In this document: in pieces, positions 24,406 to 32,127 of the stretch
Numbering within the stretch: the stretch's first letter is position 1
Layout: each line of letters begins with the position of its first letter
Origin: DSYU01 sp964437595
GTDB lineage: Bacteria > Chloroflexota > Anaerolineae > Anaerolineales > Anaerolineaceae
Assembly (NCBI GenBank): GCA_964437595.1
Contig: CAYTHO010000004.1
Coordinates: 62,001-126,000 of the forward strand
DNA length: 64,000 nucleotides
Direction: 5' to 3'
Notes under the pieces: model-generated
Told to the model about the DNA's origin: nothing
Seen by the model: the letters and a program-made list of their open reading frames with translations, nothing else
Databases searched by the model: none
Position numbers and translations under genes: made by a program

Positions 24406-25332
24406 ATGAAGATTCTCGTTACTGGCGGAGCAGGTTTCATCGGTTCGCACGTCACCGACCAGCTGATCGAAGCGGGCCACGAGGTGGTGGTGGTAGACAG
24501 CCTGGTGACCGGGCGCAAGCGCAATCTGAATCCAAAAGCGAAGTTTTACCAGGTGGACATCCGCAGCGCGGAACTGGAAAAGGTTTTCGAAGCAGAGCGC
24601 CCGGAGGTGGTGGATCACCATGCCGCGCAGATGGACGTACGCCGCTCGGTGGCTGACCCCATTTACGACGCGGATGTCAACATTCTGGGTGGGCTGAACC
24701 TGCTGAACCTGTGCGTCAAGTACGGCGTCCGTAAGGTTATTTATATTTCGAGCGGTGGGGCGGCTTATGGCGAACCCGTGTACCTGCCGTGTGACGAAAA
24801 ACACCCTGTCCAGCCGCTTTGCCCATATGGTGCAACGAAGTACATGCTGGAACTCTACCTGTATATGTATAAAGAGACCTATAGGCTGGATTACTCAGTG
24901 ATCCGGTACCCGAATGTGTACGGCCCGCGCCAGGACCCAGCAGGGGAAGCAGGCGTGGTGGCGATCTTTACCGGCAAAATGCTCAATGGCGATCCGGTAA
25001 CAATCAACGGCACCGGCGAGCAGGTGCGTGATTACGTCTATGTGGGTGACTGCGCTCGCGCCAATGTGATGCTGCTCAACCAGGGTTCCGGGACCGTTTT
25101 CAACCTGGGTTTTGGCATCGGCACCAGCGTCAACCAGATCTTTGATGGATTGAAGAAGGTTACGCAGTATCCGCTGGAGGCTAACTACGGCCCAGCAAAA
25201 GCCGGCGAGACGTTTAAAATCTACCTGGACGCCACGCGCGCAGGGCAGGTATTGGGCTGGGAACCGACCATTCCGCTGGAAGAGGGTTTGCGGAAGACGG
25301 TGGAGTATTTCCGGGAAAACGAGTTGAAATAA
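24406..25332 (+). CDS. NAD-dependent epimerase/dehydratase (UDP-glucose 4-epimerase-like)
   Basis: A 308-residue extended short-chain dehydrogenase. The Rossmann motif GGAGFIGSHVTD is at residues 7-18. The catalytic Ser triplet SSGGAAYG is near residue 120 and YxxxK (YGATK) near residue 147. The pattern VIRYPNVYGPRQDP near 170 and the C-terminal LGWEPTIPLEEGLRKT are typical of GalE-like sugar nucleotide epimerases. Substrate (UDP-Glc, UDP-GlcNAc or dTDP-sugar) cannot be fixed. It has GGAGGG upstream and follows the NusG paralogue, so it probably serves exopolysaccharide or glycan synthesis. Confidence 0.92.
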   Translation: MKILVTGGAGFIGSHVTDQLIEAGHEVVVVDSLVTGRKRNLNPKAKFYQVDIRSAELEKVFEAERPEVVDHHAAQMDVRRSVADPIYDADVNILGGLNLLNLCVKYGVRKVIYISSGGAAYGEPVYLPCDEKHPVQPLCPYGATKYMLELYLYMYKETYRLDYSVIRYPNVYGPRQDPAGEAGVVAIFTGKMLNGDPVTINGTGEQVRDYVYVGDCARANVMLLNQGSGTVFNLGFGIGTSVNQIFDGLKKVTQYPLEANYGPAKAGETFKIYLDATRAGQVLGWEPTIPLEEGLRKTVEYFRENELK

Positions 25333-25357
25333 AACTGCCCAATTCGTGGATTCATGG

Positions 25358-25386
25358 TTGTATTCCGTATTCAGCCGGAATATAAT
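25358..25386 (+). promoter_or_regulatory. Promoter of structured RNA 1, with inverted repeat in spacer
   Basis: TTGTAT (25358-25363), 17 bases, TATAAT (25381-25386). A 7-base inverted repeat, TATTCCG (25361-25367) and CGGAATA (25376-25382), fills the spacer and could be an operator. RNA start expected near 25393. Confidence 0.65.
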
Positions 25387-25392
25387 GGTTAT

Positions 25393-25520
25393 ATAACGGC
25401 ACACCCATGGACAGAGCAAGGATGGTAGGTACCCGGAAACTCCTCTCCCCTGACGGGACCTAAAGGTAATCCATACGCTCTGTGGGCCGGTTGCTTCTGA
25501 AGAGAGCAGCCGGTTTTATT
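25393..25520 (+). ncRNA. Unidentified structured RNA 1 (about 125 nt)
   Basis: A non-coding transcript is predicted from a consensus -10 promoter to an intrinsic terminator. The body folds into nested helices: CCC/GGG (25404-25406 with 25484-25486), ACAGAGC/GCTCTGT (25411-25417 with 25477-25483), GGAT/ATCC (25420-25423 with 25469-25472) and GGTaCCCG/CGGGACC (25428-25435 with 25454-25460), with an apical loop of 18 bases. There is no gene on this strand for more than 25 kb downstream that it could lead, apart from the second RNA, so it is a free-standing RNA rather than a riboswitch of a following gene. I match it to no known family. Confidence 0.6.
25487..25517 (+). terminator. Intrinsic terminator of structured RNA 1
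   Basis: CCGGTTGCT (25487-25495) pairs with AGCAGCCGG (25505-25513), one G-T pair, followed by TTTTATTT. Confidence 0.8.
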
Positions 25521-25599
25521 TAAATTGTAGCAGTCATGCGCTTCTGCAACGGAAGGCTTCGTTTGGGCGCAATTGTAAACTTGTTGGAAATTGGTGTTC

Positions 25600-25628
25600 T
25601 TGTCAACGCTGTACTTTCATGGTATAAA
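25600..25628 (+). promoter_or_regulatory. Promoter of structured RNA 2
   Basis: TTGTCA (25600-25605), 17-base spacer, TATAAA (25623-25628). Five of six bases match consensus in each box. The RNA start is expected near 25635. Confidence 0.75.
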
Positions 25629-25634
25629 AAGATT

Positions 25635-25834
25635 ACCCTGCTGTGCTCGTGATGCCGCACAACCGGTTTTGAGCCAACACTTGAAAAAATGGGAACCAGT
25701 ATCACGCTGGTGATGCGATAGGCGGCGGTGCACTTCATGTGCTTCGAAAGCCAAGGCAGATCTGACGTCGAGGTTCCCTCCTGCGCAAGCAGGTTCAAAA
25801 CTTCGCAGCACACGGCATGGTGGGGCCTTTTTTT
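25635..25834 (+). ncRNA. ssrS: Structured RNA 2, candidate 6S RNA (about 195 nt)
   Basis: A non-coding transcript runs from the promoter at 25600-25628 to GGGGCC followed by eight T. The fold resembles 6S RNA: an outer stem GTTTTGAG with TTCAAAAC, a large internal bubble with an A-rich 5' side (CACTTGAAAAAAT) and a small hairpin CCTGC-GCAA-GCAGG on its 3' side, then an apical stem beginning GGGAACC/GGTTCCC with further small hairpins (ATCAC-GCTG-GTGAT, GCAC-TTCAT-GTGC). 6S RNA mimics an open promoter and sequesters housekeeping RNA polymerase. Length fits (about 180-200 nt). The identification is structural only; other structured RNAs are possible. Confidence 0.45.
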
Positions 25835-25872
25835 AAGAGGACGGCCCTGCTTTGGCAGGGCTGTCCTCTTAA
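25829..25872. terminator. Terminator between structured RNA 2 and hisE
   Basis: A long inverted repeat, TTTTAAGAGGAC and GCCCTGC paired with GCAGGGC and GTCCTCTTAAAA around TTTG, closes the his operon on the minus strand, 4 bases beyond the hisE stop. It can also act on the plus strand behind the T-run of RNA 2. Confidence 0.85.
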
Positions 25873-25875
25873 AAA

Positions 25876-26151
25876 TTATGTATGGCGGCGAGCCAGTTCT
25901 GCGCGGATATCCTCCGGGGAGAGGCCGCGGAAGGCCAGCAGGACGAGCACGTGATAGGTGAGGTCGGCAATTTCTTCGACCAGGCGCTGGTCGCCCTGGC
26001 CTTTGGCCGCCAGGATCACTTCCACAGCTTCTTCGCCAACCTTTTTGACAATCTCATCCTCGCCTTCAGCCATCAGGCGGGCGGTGTAAGACTGCGCGGA
26101 AGGGTGGTCGCGGCGGTCGCAGATGGTGGTAAACAGTTCATCGAGGGTCAT
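25876..26151 (-). CDS. hisE: Phosphoribosyl-ATP pyrophosphatase
   Basis: A 91-residue HisE of the MazG-like fold, catalysing step 2 of histidine synthesis (PR-ATP to PR-AMP). It has the signature SYTARLMAEGEDEIVKKVGEEAVEVILAAK with the metal-binding Glu cluster and EEIADLTYHVLVLL. It is the last gene of the his operon, 66 bases after hisI, and is separate from hisI rather than fused as in enteric bacteria. Confidence 0.95.
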   Translation of the reverse strand: MTLDELFTTICDRRDHPSAQSYTARLMAEGEDEIVKKVGEEAVEVILAAKGQGDQRLVEEIADLTYHVLVLLAFRGLSPEDIRAELARRHT

Positions 26152-26217
26152 TTGGGGCTCCAGAAAGTACTGAACAGTCTATCAATTGGTGGGCATTCCA
26201 TCAGGTAATGGGAAGCA

Positions 26218-26559
26218 TTATTCGGCAGCCTGCGGGTTGGATGGCAGGGTGCGGAAGAAGCAGGTTGTATGGCCGGTGTGGCAGGCGGGGCCTGCCGGGC
26301 GGACTCGCACGAGGAGGGTGTCGGCGTCACAGTCGACGCTGATTTCTTCCACATACTGCACATTGCCGGAGGTGGCGCCTTTGTGCCATTGTTCTTTCCG
26401 GCTACGAGACCAGAAATGCGTTTGCCCGCTGCGGAGCGTTTCCTGCAGGGCTTCCTCATTCATGTAGGCCAGCATGAGTACCTGGCCAGTGACGGCATCC
26501 TGGACAATGGCGGGGATCAGGCCGTGCTCATCGTATTTGATTGTGGGGCTGGTTTCCAT
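26218..26559 (-). CDS. hisI: Phosphoribosyl-AMP cyclohydrolase
   Basis: A 113-residue HisI that opens the purine ring of PR-AMP in step 3 of histidine synthesis. Motifs are LMLAYMNEEAL, GQTHFWSRSRKEQWHKGATSGN, the metal-binding DCDADTLL and the Cys/His pair in GPACHTGHTTCFF. The ATG at 26559 has GGAG upstream; a longer frame to 26613 has no support. It lies 78 bases after hisF. Confidence 0.95.
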   Translation of the reverse strand: METSPTIKYDEHGLIPAIVQDAVTGQVLMLAYMNEEALQETLRSGQTHFWSRSRKEQWHKGATSGNVQYVEEISVDCDADTLLVRVRPAGPACHTGHTTCFFRTLPSNPQAAE

Positions 26560-26637
26560 AGATTCTCCGAGAGAAAACCACGAACGCAACAAAGTTGCGC
26601 GGGCGCGCAGCAAGAGAGAGAAAAGCGAAAAGATGTT

Positions 26638-27414
26638 TTATTTTTCGACGATACGGACAGGAATCCCCTGTTTGGCCAGGTACGTCTTCAGATCGGGGAT
26701 GGCCATTTTACCATCGTGGAATAGGGAAGCGGCCAGGGCGGCGTCGGCGCGGCCTTCGGTGAGCACCTGGGCAAAGTGCTCCAGGGTGCCTGCGCCCCCC
26801 GAGGCGATCACGGGCACGCTGACGGCATCGGCTACAGCGCGGGTCAATTCAACATCATAGCCATTCAGCGTGCCGTCGGCGTCCATGCTGGTCAGCAAGA
26901 TTTCGCCGGCTCCAGCCTCTACTCCGCGTACGGCCCATTCTACTGCATCGATGCCGGTGGGGGTGCGCCCGCCGTTGACATACACTTCCCAGCGGCTTAC
27001 GGTGGGGGCTGTGGAGCGGCGCGCGTCGATCGCCAGCACCACGCACTGCGCGCCGAAGCGATCGGCGCCTTCTGTGAGCAGTGCCGGGCTGCGCACGGCA
27101 GCGGAGTTCACGCTGACCTTGTCGGCGCCCGCCAGCAGCACCCGGCGCATATCTTCCACGGTGCGGATACCGCCGCCAACCGCCAGTGGCATAAACACCT
27201 TTTCAGCAACGCGCCGGACGGTATCGACAACGGTATCGCGGCCTTCGTTGGTGGCTGAGATATCGAGGAAGACCAGCTCATCGGCTCCGGCGGCGTCGTA
27301 GATGCAGGCCTGTTCAACCGGGTCGCCGGCGTCGCGCAGGTTGAGGAAGTGCACGCCCTTCACCACGCGACCGTTGGCAATATCCAGGCAGGGGATGATT
27401 CGTTTGGCTAACAT
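26638..27414 (-). CDS. hisF: Imidazole glycerol phosphate synthase, cyclase subunit
   Basis: A 258-residue (beta/alpha)8 barrel. With HisH it converts PRFAR and glutamine-derived ammonia to imidazole glycerol phosphate and AICAR. Catalytic Asp in IIPCLDIANGRVVKG (residues 7-21) and Asp in ILLTSMDADGT are present, as are AVGGGIRT and ASGGAG phosphate-binding loops. The AICAR produced feeds purine synthesis via PurH, encoded upstream of this operon. It follows hisA by 74 bases. Confidence 0.96.
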   Translation of the reverse strand: MLAKRIIPCLDIANGRVVKGVHFLNLRDAGDPVEQACIYDAAGADELVFLDISATNEGRDTVVDTVRRVAEKVFMPLAVGGGIRTVEDMRRVLLAGADKVSVNSAAVRSPALLTEGADRFGAQCVVLAIDARRSTAPTVSRWEVYVNGGRTPTGIDAVEWAVRGVEAGAGEILLTSMDADGTLNGYDVELTRAVADAVSVPVIASGGAGTLEHFAQVLTEGRADAALAASLFHDGKMAIPDLKTYLAKQGIPVRIVEK

Positions 27415-27488
27415 GGGTTTCTCCAGGGTGAATAATTCGTTGATCTGTGATCAGGCAATCGGGTGAAGGTAATGGTAAAGAATACAGA

Positions 27489-28241
27489 TTATCGGGTTGT
27501 GTCGAGGGCGAAGAGGGCGGCGGGGTCGATGGTTGCTTCGTACAGCGCGCGGCCAACGATGGCCCCGGAGAGGCCCGCTTCTTTGGCCTGGCGGACATCT
27601 TCCAGGCGGCTGACTCCCCCCGACGCGATCACATCCAGCCCGCTGTGCTGCGCCAGGGCAACCGTGGCGGACAGGTTGAGGCCGGTTTGCAGGCCGTCGC
27701 GGGCGATATCGGTGAAAATCAGCCAGCGAAGCCCGGCTTGTTTGAGGGATAGGGCCAGCGGGCCAACCTCCAGCGCGGTGGCGCTCTGCCAGCCGCGCAC
27801 CTGCACCAGCCCGCCGCGGGCATCCAGACCGGCGGCGATACGCTCGCAGCCCCAACGGGCCAGGGCGGCTTCCATCACCTGCGGCTGCTCGACGAGGATG
27901 GTGCCCAACACCACACGCTGCACGCCTAAATCCAGCGCGGCCTGGATGGCCTCCAGCGAACGCAGGCCGCCGCCAAACTGAACGGGAACACCCGCCGGGA
28001 TGGTCTCGCTCAGGATGGCGCTCAGCGCCAGGGCGTTGGCGCCGCTGGCTTCGCCAAAGGCGCCGTCCAGGTTGACCACATGCAGCCAGCGCGCTCCGGC
28101 CTCGATCCAGCGGCGGGCGGCGCCGGCAGGGTCGGGCGAGTAGTGGGTCTGGCGGTTGGGGTCGCCTTCTTTGAGGCGCACCACCTGCCCGCCGCGCAGG
28201 TCGATAGCGGGAAAAACGGTGAATTTCGTTACGGTATTCAT
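27489..28241 (-). CDS. hisA: ProFAR isomerase
   Basis: A 250-residue barrel isomerase of histidine synthesis step 4. The N-terminal Asp is in FPAIDLRGGQVVRLKEGD, the second in FTDIARDGLQ, and phosphate loops are VQFGGGLRS and ASGGVS. It begins in TGATG, overlapping the hisH stop by one base, so the two are translationally coupled. Confidence 0.96.
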   Translation of the reverse strand: MNTVTKFTVFPAIDLRGGQVVRLKEGDPNRQTHYSPDPAGAARRWIEAGARWLHVVNLDGAFGEASGANALALSAILSETIPAGVPVQFGGGLRSLEAIQAALDLGVQRVVLGTILVEQPQVMEAALARWGCERIAAGLDARGGLVQVRGWQSATALEVGPLALSLKQAGLRWLIFTDIARDGLQTGLNLSATVALAQHSGLDVIASGGVSRLEDVRQAKEAGLSGAIVGRALYEATIDPAALFALDTTR

Positions 28242-28858
28242 CAGATTTTAAAGAAATTCTCCAGTACTTTTTGGCCTACCCGCTGGCTTTTTTCCGGGTG
28301 GAACTGGACCCCGAACAGGTTGCCGTGCTGGGCGGCGCTGGTGAATTCAATGCCGTAGTCGGTGCGCGCGGCGCAGTCGGAGGGGGCCTGGTTGGCGCAG
28401 TAGAAGGCGTGGTTGAAGTAGGCATACGCGCCTGGCGGCAGCTCGCGGAAGAGGGGCGAGCCCGGCGCAAACCAGAGCTGGTTCCAGCCAGTATGCGGCA
28501 CCTTACGGTCGGTAAATTCCGGGAAGCGCACCACCCGCCCGGGTAAGAGGGCCAGGCCGGGGTGCTCGCCCAGTTCTTCACTGACCTCGAACAGGGCCTG
28601 CATGCCCACGCAGATACCCAGGAACGGGTCGCCGCGCTGGTGTGCCGCCTGGAGCGGCTCGATTAGACCACGACCGCGCAGGCCCTGCATAAAGCTGCCA
28701 AAGGCGCCGACGCCGGGCAGGATCACCCGCCCGGGAGTATTCAGATCCGCCGGGCTGCTGGTGACGCGGATGTTGAAGCCCAGCGTCAGCAGCGCGTTGT
28801 ACACGGAGTGCAGGTTGCCCGTGCCAGCATCAATTAAGAGAGCGTCATATTGGTTCAA
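28241..28858 (-). CDS. hisH: Imidazole glycerol phosphate synthase, glutaminase subunit
   Basis: A 205-residue class I glutamine amidotransferase supplying ammonia to HisF. It has LPGVGAFGSFMQGL, the nucleophile Cys in FLGICVGMQALFE and the His-Glu pair in GVQFHPEKSQ. The start is TTG 28858, chosen because GAGGAG lies 9 bases upstream and the protein then begins with the family's first strand; a longer frame running to 29299 is an accident of overlap with hisCB. It lies 55 bases after hisCB. Confidence 0.94.
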   Translation of the reverse strand: MNQYDALLIDAGTGNLHSVYNALLTLGFNIRVTSSPADLNTPGRVILPGVGAFGSFMQGLRGRGLIEPLQAAHQRGDPFLGICVGMQALFEVSEELGEHPGLALLPGRVVRFPEFTDRKVPHTGWNQLWFAPGSPLFRELPPGAYAYFNHAFYCANQAPSDCAARTDYGIEFTSAAQHGNLFGVQFHPEKSQRVGQKVLENFFKI

Positions 28859-28913
28859 AGCGAGAGTCTCCTCTACTGATAAGCATTTGAAGGGTAAGGA
28901 TTTCTTCCCTGGC

Positions 28914-30698
28914 TTAGAACAAAACACCTTTACTGGAAGGCACCCGCCCGGCGCGGCGAGGGTCGATGCGCGCGGCGGCGCACAGCGCGCGGCCCAGGGC
29001 TTTGAAAAGGGCTTCCGCCTGGTGGTGATCGTCGCGTCCGTAGCGCACGGCGGCGTGCAGGTTGCAGCGGGCATTGAGCGCGAAGCTTTCGAAAAAATGC
29101 GCGAACAGCGAGGTGGGCAGGCTGCCGACGGCGGAGGTGTGCCAGTCCACCTGGAAGACGGTGTAGGGCCGACCGGAAAAATCGACCGCGACCCAGGCCA
29201 GGCTTTCATCCATGGGGCAGTCGGCGGAGGCCATGCGCACGATCCCAGCCCGCTCGCCGAGCGCCTGCTGGAAGGCGGAACCCAGGGTAAGGGCCACATC
29301 TTCCAGGGTGTGGTGAGGGTCGATGTGCAGATCTCCGGCGGCCTTGATGTACAGGTCGAACAGGCCGTGCACGGCGACCTGGGCCAGCATGTGGTCGAGG
29401 AAGGGCAGGCCGGTATCGATCTGATGGCTGCCCGAACCGTCGATATCCAGGCGCACTTCCACCTGGGTCTCGCCGGTCTGGCGGGTCAGCACGGCGCGGC
29501 GAAGAGAAACCGCGGCTGGGGGGGAGGCTTCGGGCGCGGAAGCTGGCGGGACTTCCCGCTTCGGGCTGCCACCGGTAACGGGGATGGCAGCCGCCGGTTC
29601 AGCAGCCAGTGTTTGCAGCGCCGACAGCAGCGCGTCGCTGTCCTGCGGGCGGCCCACGCTGACGCGAATGTAGTCTTGAAGCAGGGGGGTGTTATAGTAA
29701 CGGACCAGGATACCCATTTGCGCCAGGGTCTCTTTCAACGCTTTGGCCGGTCGACCGAGCACCTGGCAGAGGATAAAGTTTGATTGAGATGGGAAGGGGC
29801 GCAGGAATGGCACGCCGCCGAGGCGTTCAAACAGGCGCTCGCGTTCCTGGCGGAGGAGCGCGACGTTCGCAGCCAGGGTATCCAGGTCCTGGAGCGAGGC
29901 CACGGCGGCGGCGCTAGCTGCCACGTTGACGTTGTAGGGCTGCTTGGCTTTCCACAGGGCAGGCAGCATCCAGGCTGGGAAGGCGCCGTAGCCCACCCGC
30001 AGCCCGGCTAACCCGGCCCATTTGCTAAAGGTGCGCAGCACCACCAGGTTCTCGCGGTTGGGTACTTCTGGCATACGCGTGCGCAGCTCGCCTAATCTAC
30101 CGCCAGCGCTAGTGAATTCAATGTAGGCCTCGTCGATCACTACCAGAGTGGGCAGGGAAAGGAGGAAATCGATTTCTTCCGCCGGAGGCAGACCGCCATC
30201 GGGGTTATTGGGGGTGGTGATGAAAATGGCCTTGGGTTTGCGGGCCGCTACCACGCGCTGGATGGCCTTGTAGTCGAGGGAGAAATCGGGGCGCCGGACA
30301 ACATCGACCACCTGACCAGCATTGAGTAGAGTATCAAACGGGTACATGCCGAAGGTCGGCGGGCAGTTGATCACGCAGTCGTCCGGCTCGAGCATCACGC
30401 GCAGCAGCAGGTCGATCAACTCATCAGCGCCAGCACCGGCCAGCAGGTATTCCATAGACAGGCCGGTAAAAGCAGACAATGCCTGGCGCAGGGCGCGGCT
30501 TTCGGGATCGGGGTAGATGTGGGCAAAGGGCAGCTCCGCCAGCGCCTGCCGGGCTAGTGGGGAAGGACCGTACGGATTTTCGTTGGCGTCCAGCTTAACG
30601 ATTTTTTCAGACGGGAGGCCCAGGCGCGCGGAGAGCACCTCGAACGGCTCGATGGGGGTGTAAGGGGGGAAGGATTGGAAGCGGGCGGCAGTTTGCAT
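28914..30698 (-). CDS. hisCB: Fused histidinol-phosphate aminotransferase and imidazoleglycerol-phosphate dehydratase
   Basis: A 594-residue fusion. Residues 1-365 are HisC: LDANENPYGPSP, the TPNNPDGG loop and the PLP-binding Lys in TFSKWAGLAGLRVGY. A Pro/Ala-rich linker of about 35 residues follows. Residues 400-594 are HisB (IGPD): GLPFLDHMLAQVAVHG, DPHHTLEDVALTLG, and DDHHQAEALFKALGRAL supply the manganese ligands. The two enzymes catalyse steps 7 and 6, consecutive reactions. The usual bacterial HisB fusion is to a phosphatase, not to HisC. No separate histidinol phosphatase is seen in this operon; the PHP protein at 2599 is a distant candidate. Confidence 0.95.
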   Translation of the reverse strand: MQTAARFQSFPPYTPIEPFEVLSARLGLPSEKIVKLDANENPYGPSPLARQALAELPFAHIYPDPESRALRQALSAFTGLSMEYLLAGAGADELIDLLLRVMLEPDDCVINCPPTFGMYPFDTLLNAGQVVDVVRRPDFSLDYKAIQRVVAARKPKAIFITTPNNPDGGLPPAEEIDFLLSLPTLVVIDEAYIEFTSAGGRLGELRTRMPEVPNRENLVVLRTFSKWAGLAGLRVGYGAFPAWMLPALWKAKQPYNVNVAASAAAVASLQDLDTLAANVALLRQERERLFERLGGVPFLRPFPSQSNFILCQVLGRPAKALKETLAQMGILVRYYNTPLLQDYIRVSVGRPQDSDALLSALQTLAAEPAAAIPVTGGSPKREVPPASAPEASPPAAVSLRRAVLTRQTGETQVEVRLDIDGSGSHQIDTGLPFLDHMLAQVAVHGLFDLYIKAAGDLHIDPHHTLEDVALTLGSAFQQALGERAGIVRMASADCPMDESLAWVAVDFSGRPYTVFQVDWHTSAVGSLPTSLFAHFFESFALNARCNLHAAVRYGRDDHHQAEALFKALGRALCAAARIDPRRAGRVPSSKGVLF

Positions 30699-30712
30699 GG
30701 TTTACCTGTACA

Positions 30713-32041
30713 CTATTCGATGGTTCTCAATATCGCTGCATTTGCGTGAGCGTCCAGGCCTTCGGCGGTGGCGATGACAGCGGCGGCGGGGGCGATGGAC
30801 TGGGTGGTGGCGGGGTCCAGGGCAACCAGCGAAACGATATGGACGAAGTCGAGCACGTTGAGCGGGGAGGCAAAGCGCGCGGACCCGCCGGTGGGCATCA
30901 CGTGCGACGGACCAGCCACGTAGTCGCCCAGCACTTCGAAGGACTGCTCGCCGATGAATACCCCACCGGCTGCATAGACCTTCTCGGCCAGCCGCCAGGG
31001 ATCGCGCACGGCCAGGCAGAGGTGCTCGGGGGCATACAGGTTGGCAAGCTCGACGGCTTCTTCTAGATCGGTGGTGAGAACCGCGCCGCTGCGGTTGGAC
31101 AGGGAGACACTGATTACCTCCGCGCGGCTGCGTTCTTCAACCTGGCGCGCAATTTCAACCTGAACCTTTTCGATCAATTCGCGCGATGGCGACAGCATTA
31201 CAGCGGCAGCGAGTACATCATGTTCGGCCTGGGCCAGTAGGTCAGCAGCAACCCAGGCCGGGCGGGCGCTGTCATCGGCGATCACTACCGTTTCGGTAGG
31301 CCCGAAGAAGCCATCGATGCCGACCACGCCGTACACCTGGCGCTTGGCCAGGGTGACAAACAGGTTGCCAGGGCCGAAGATCTTGTCCACCGGGCGGATG
31401 CTTTCCGTGCCGTATGCCAGCGCGGCGATGGCCTGCGCCCCGCCGATGGTATATATTTCTTCGATGCCTAAGAGCGCCGCGGTCGCTAAGATAATCGGCT
31501 CAATGGCGCCGATTGCCCGGTTGGGAGGGGCCACCAGGACGATTTCCGATACGCCGGCGACCTGAGCGGGCACGGCAGACATAATCAATGACGATGGCAG
31601 GGGCGCCGTTCCGGCGGGGATGTACAGGCCGACGCGCCGGATGGCGCGCATGTACTGACCGACCGTGCCGCCCAGCTTCTGGGTCATCCATGAGGTGACG
31701 GGTTGGGCCTGGTGGAAGCGGCGCACGCGGTCGGCGGAAAGCTCGAGGGCAGCGCGCTGTTCGGCGGGCAGGGCTGCCAGGGCAGCCTGCAATTCTTCCT
31801 TTGGCACGCGGAACTCCGTGGACTTGCGCCCATCGAGTTTTTCGGTCCATTCGGCCAGGGCCGCGTCGCCGCGCTGGCGCACATCGCGCAAAATGCGCTC
31901 GACTACCTGGGCGGGGGTTAGCGGCTCGCCAAAGGTGCGCAGAATGCGCTCCTGAACGCTGGACGGCACGTCCATGTCATCGGCAGGGGCGCGCTTGAGC
32001 AGGGTCTGGCGGGCAGTCGTAGGGTCAAAAAGATTTAGCAT
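30713..32041 (-). CDS. hisD: Histidinol dehydrogenase
   Basis: A 442-residue zinc enzyme oxidising histidinol to histidine in two NAD-dependent steps. Motifs include YIPAGTAPLPSSLIMSAVPA, GGAQAIAALAYGTESI, VDKIFGPGNLFVTLAKRQV, LLAQAEHD with zinc and catalytic residues, and DYVAGPSHVMPTGGSARF. The ATG at 32041 has GGAGG upstream; a longer frame to 32074 lacks one. It follows hisG by 86 bases containing a purine-rich repeat. Confidence 0.96.
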   Translation of the reverse strand: MLNLFDPTTARQTLLKRAPADDMDVPSSVQERILRTFGEPLTPAQVVERILRDVRQRGDAALAEWTEKLDGRKSTEFRVPKEELQAALAALPAEQRAALELSADRVRRFHQAQPVTSWMTQKLGGTVGQYMRAIRRVGLYIPAGTAPLPSSLIMSAVPAQVAGVSEIVLVAPPNRAIGAIEPIILATAALLGIEEIYTIGGAQAIAALAYGTESIRPVDKIFGPGNLFVTLAKRQVYGVVGIDGFFGPTETVVIADDSARPAWVAADLLAQAEHDVLAAAVMLSPSRELIEKVQVEIARQVEERSRAEVISVSLSNRSGAVLTTDLEEAVELANLYAPEHLCLAVRDPWRLAEKVYAAGGVFIGEQSFEVLGDYVAGPSHVMPTGGSARFASPLNVLDFVHIVSLVALDPATTQSIAPAAAVIATAEGLDAHANAAILRTIE

Positions 32042-32066
32042 AGATGAATCCTCCAAAACGAAGATT

Positions 32067-32106
32067 AACCGCAAAGGCGCAAAGAACGCTAAGGAAGAAC
32101 GCGAAG
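32067..32106. repeat. GCAAAG-type intergenic repeat
   Basis: A run of four degenerate units (CCGCAAAGG, CGCAAAGAA, CGCTAAGGAAGAA, CGCGAAG) spaced 9-13 bases lies between hisG and hisD. Similar ACCGCAAAGGCGCAAAG-like strings are, as I recall, scattered through intergenic DNA of many unrelated bacteria and are often mis-called as genes. No coding role. Confidence 0.5.
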
Positions 32107-32127
32107 TTTTTTTGTTTCTATGCGGTT

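Noticed and set aside
25750..25762. AGCCAAGGCAGAT match to part of E. coli 4.5S RNA
   Set aside because: The essential GGAAG and AGCAGCC parts of SRP RNA helix 8 are absent, and the surrounding fold does not fit.
28602..29783. Open frame of 393 codons on the plus strand opposite hisH and hisCB
   Set aside because: Crosses the boundary of two real genes on the other strand; no recognised domain.
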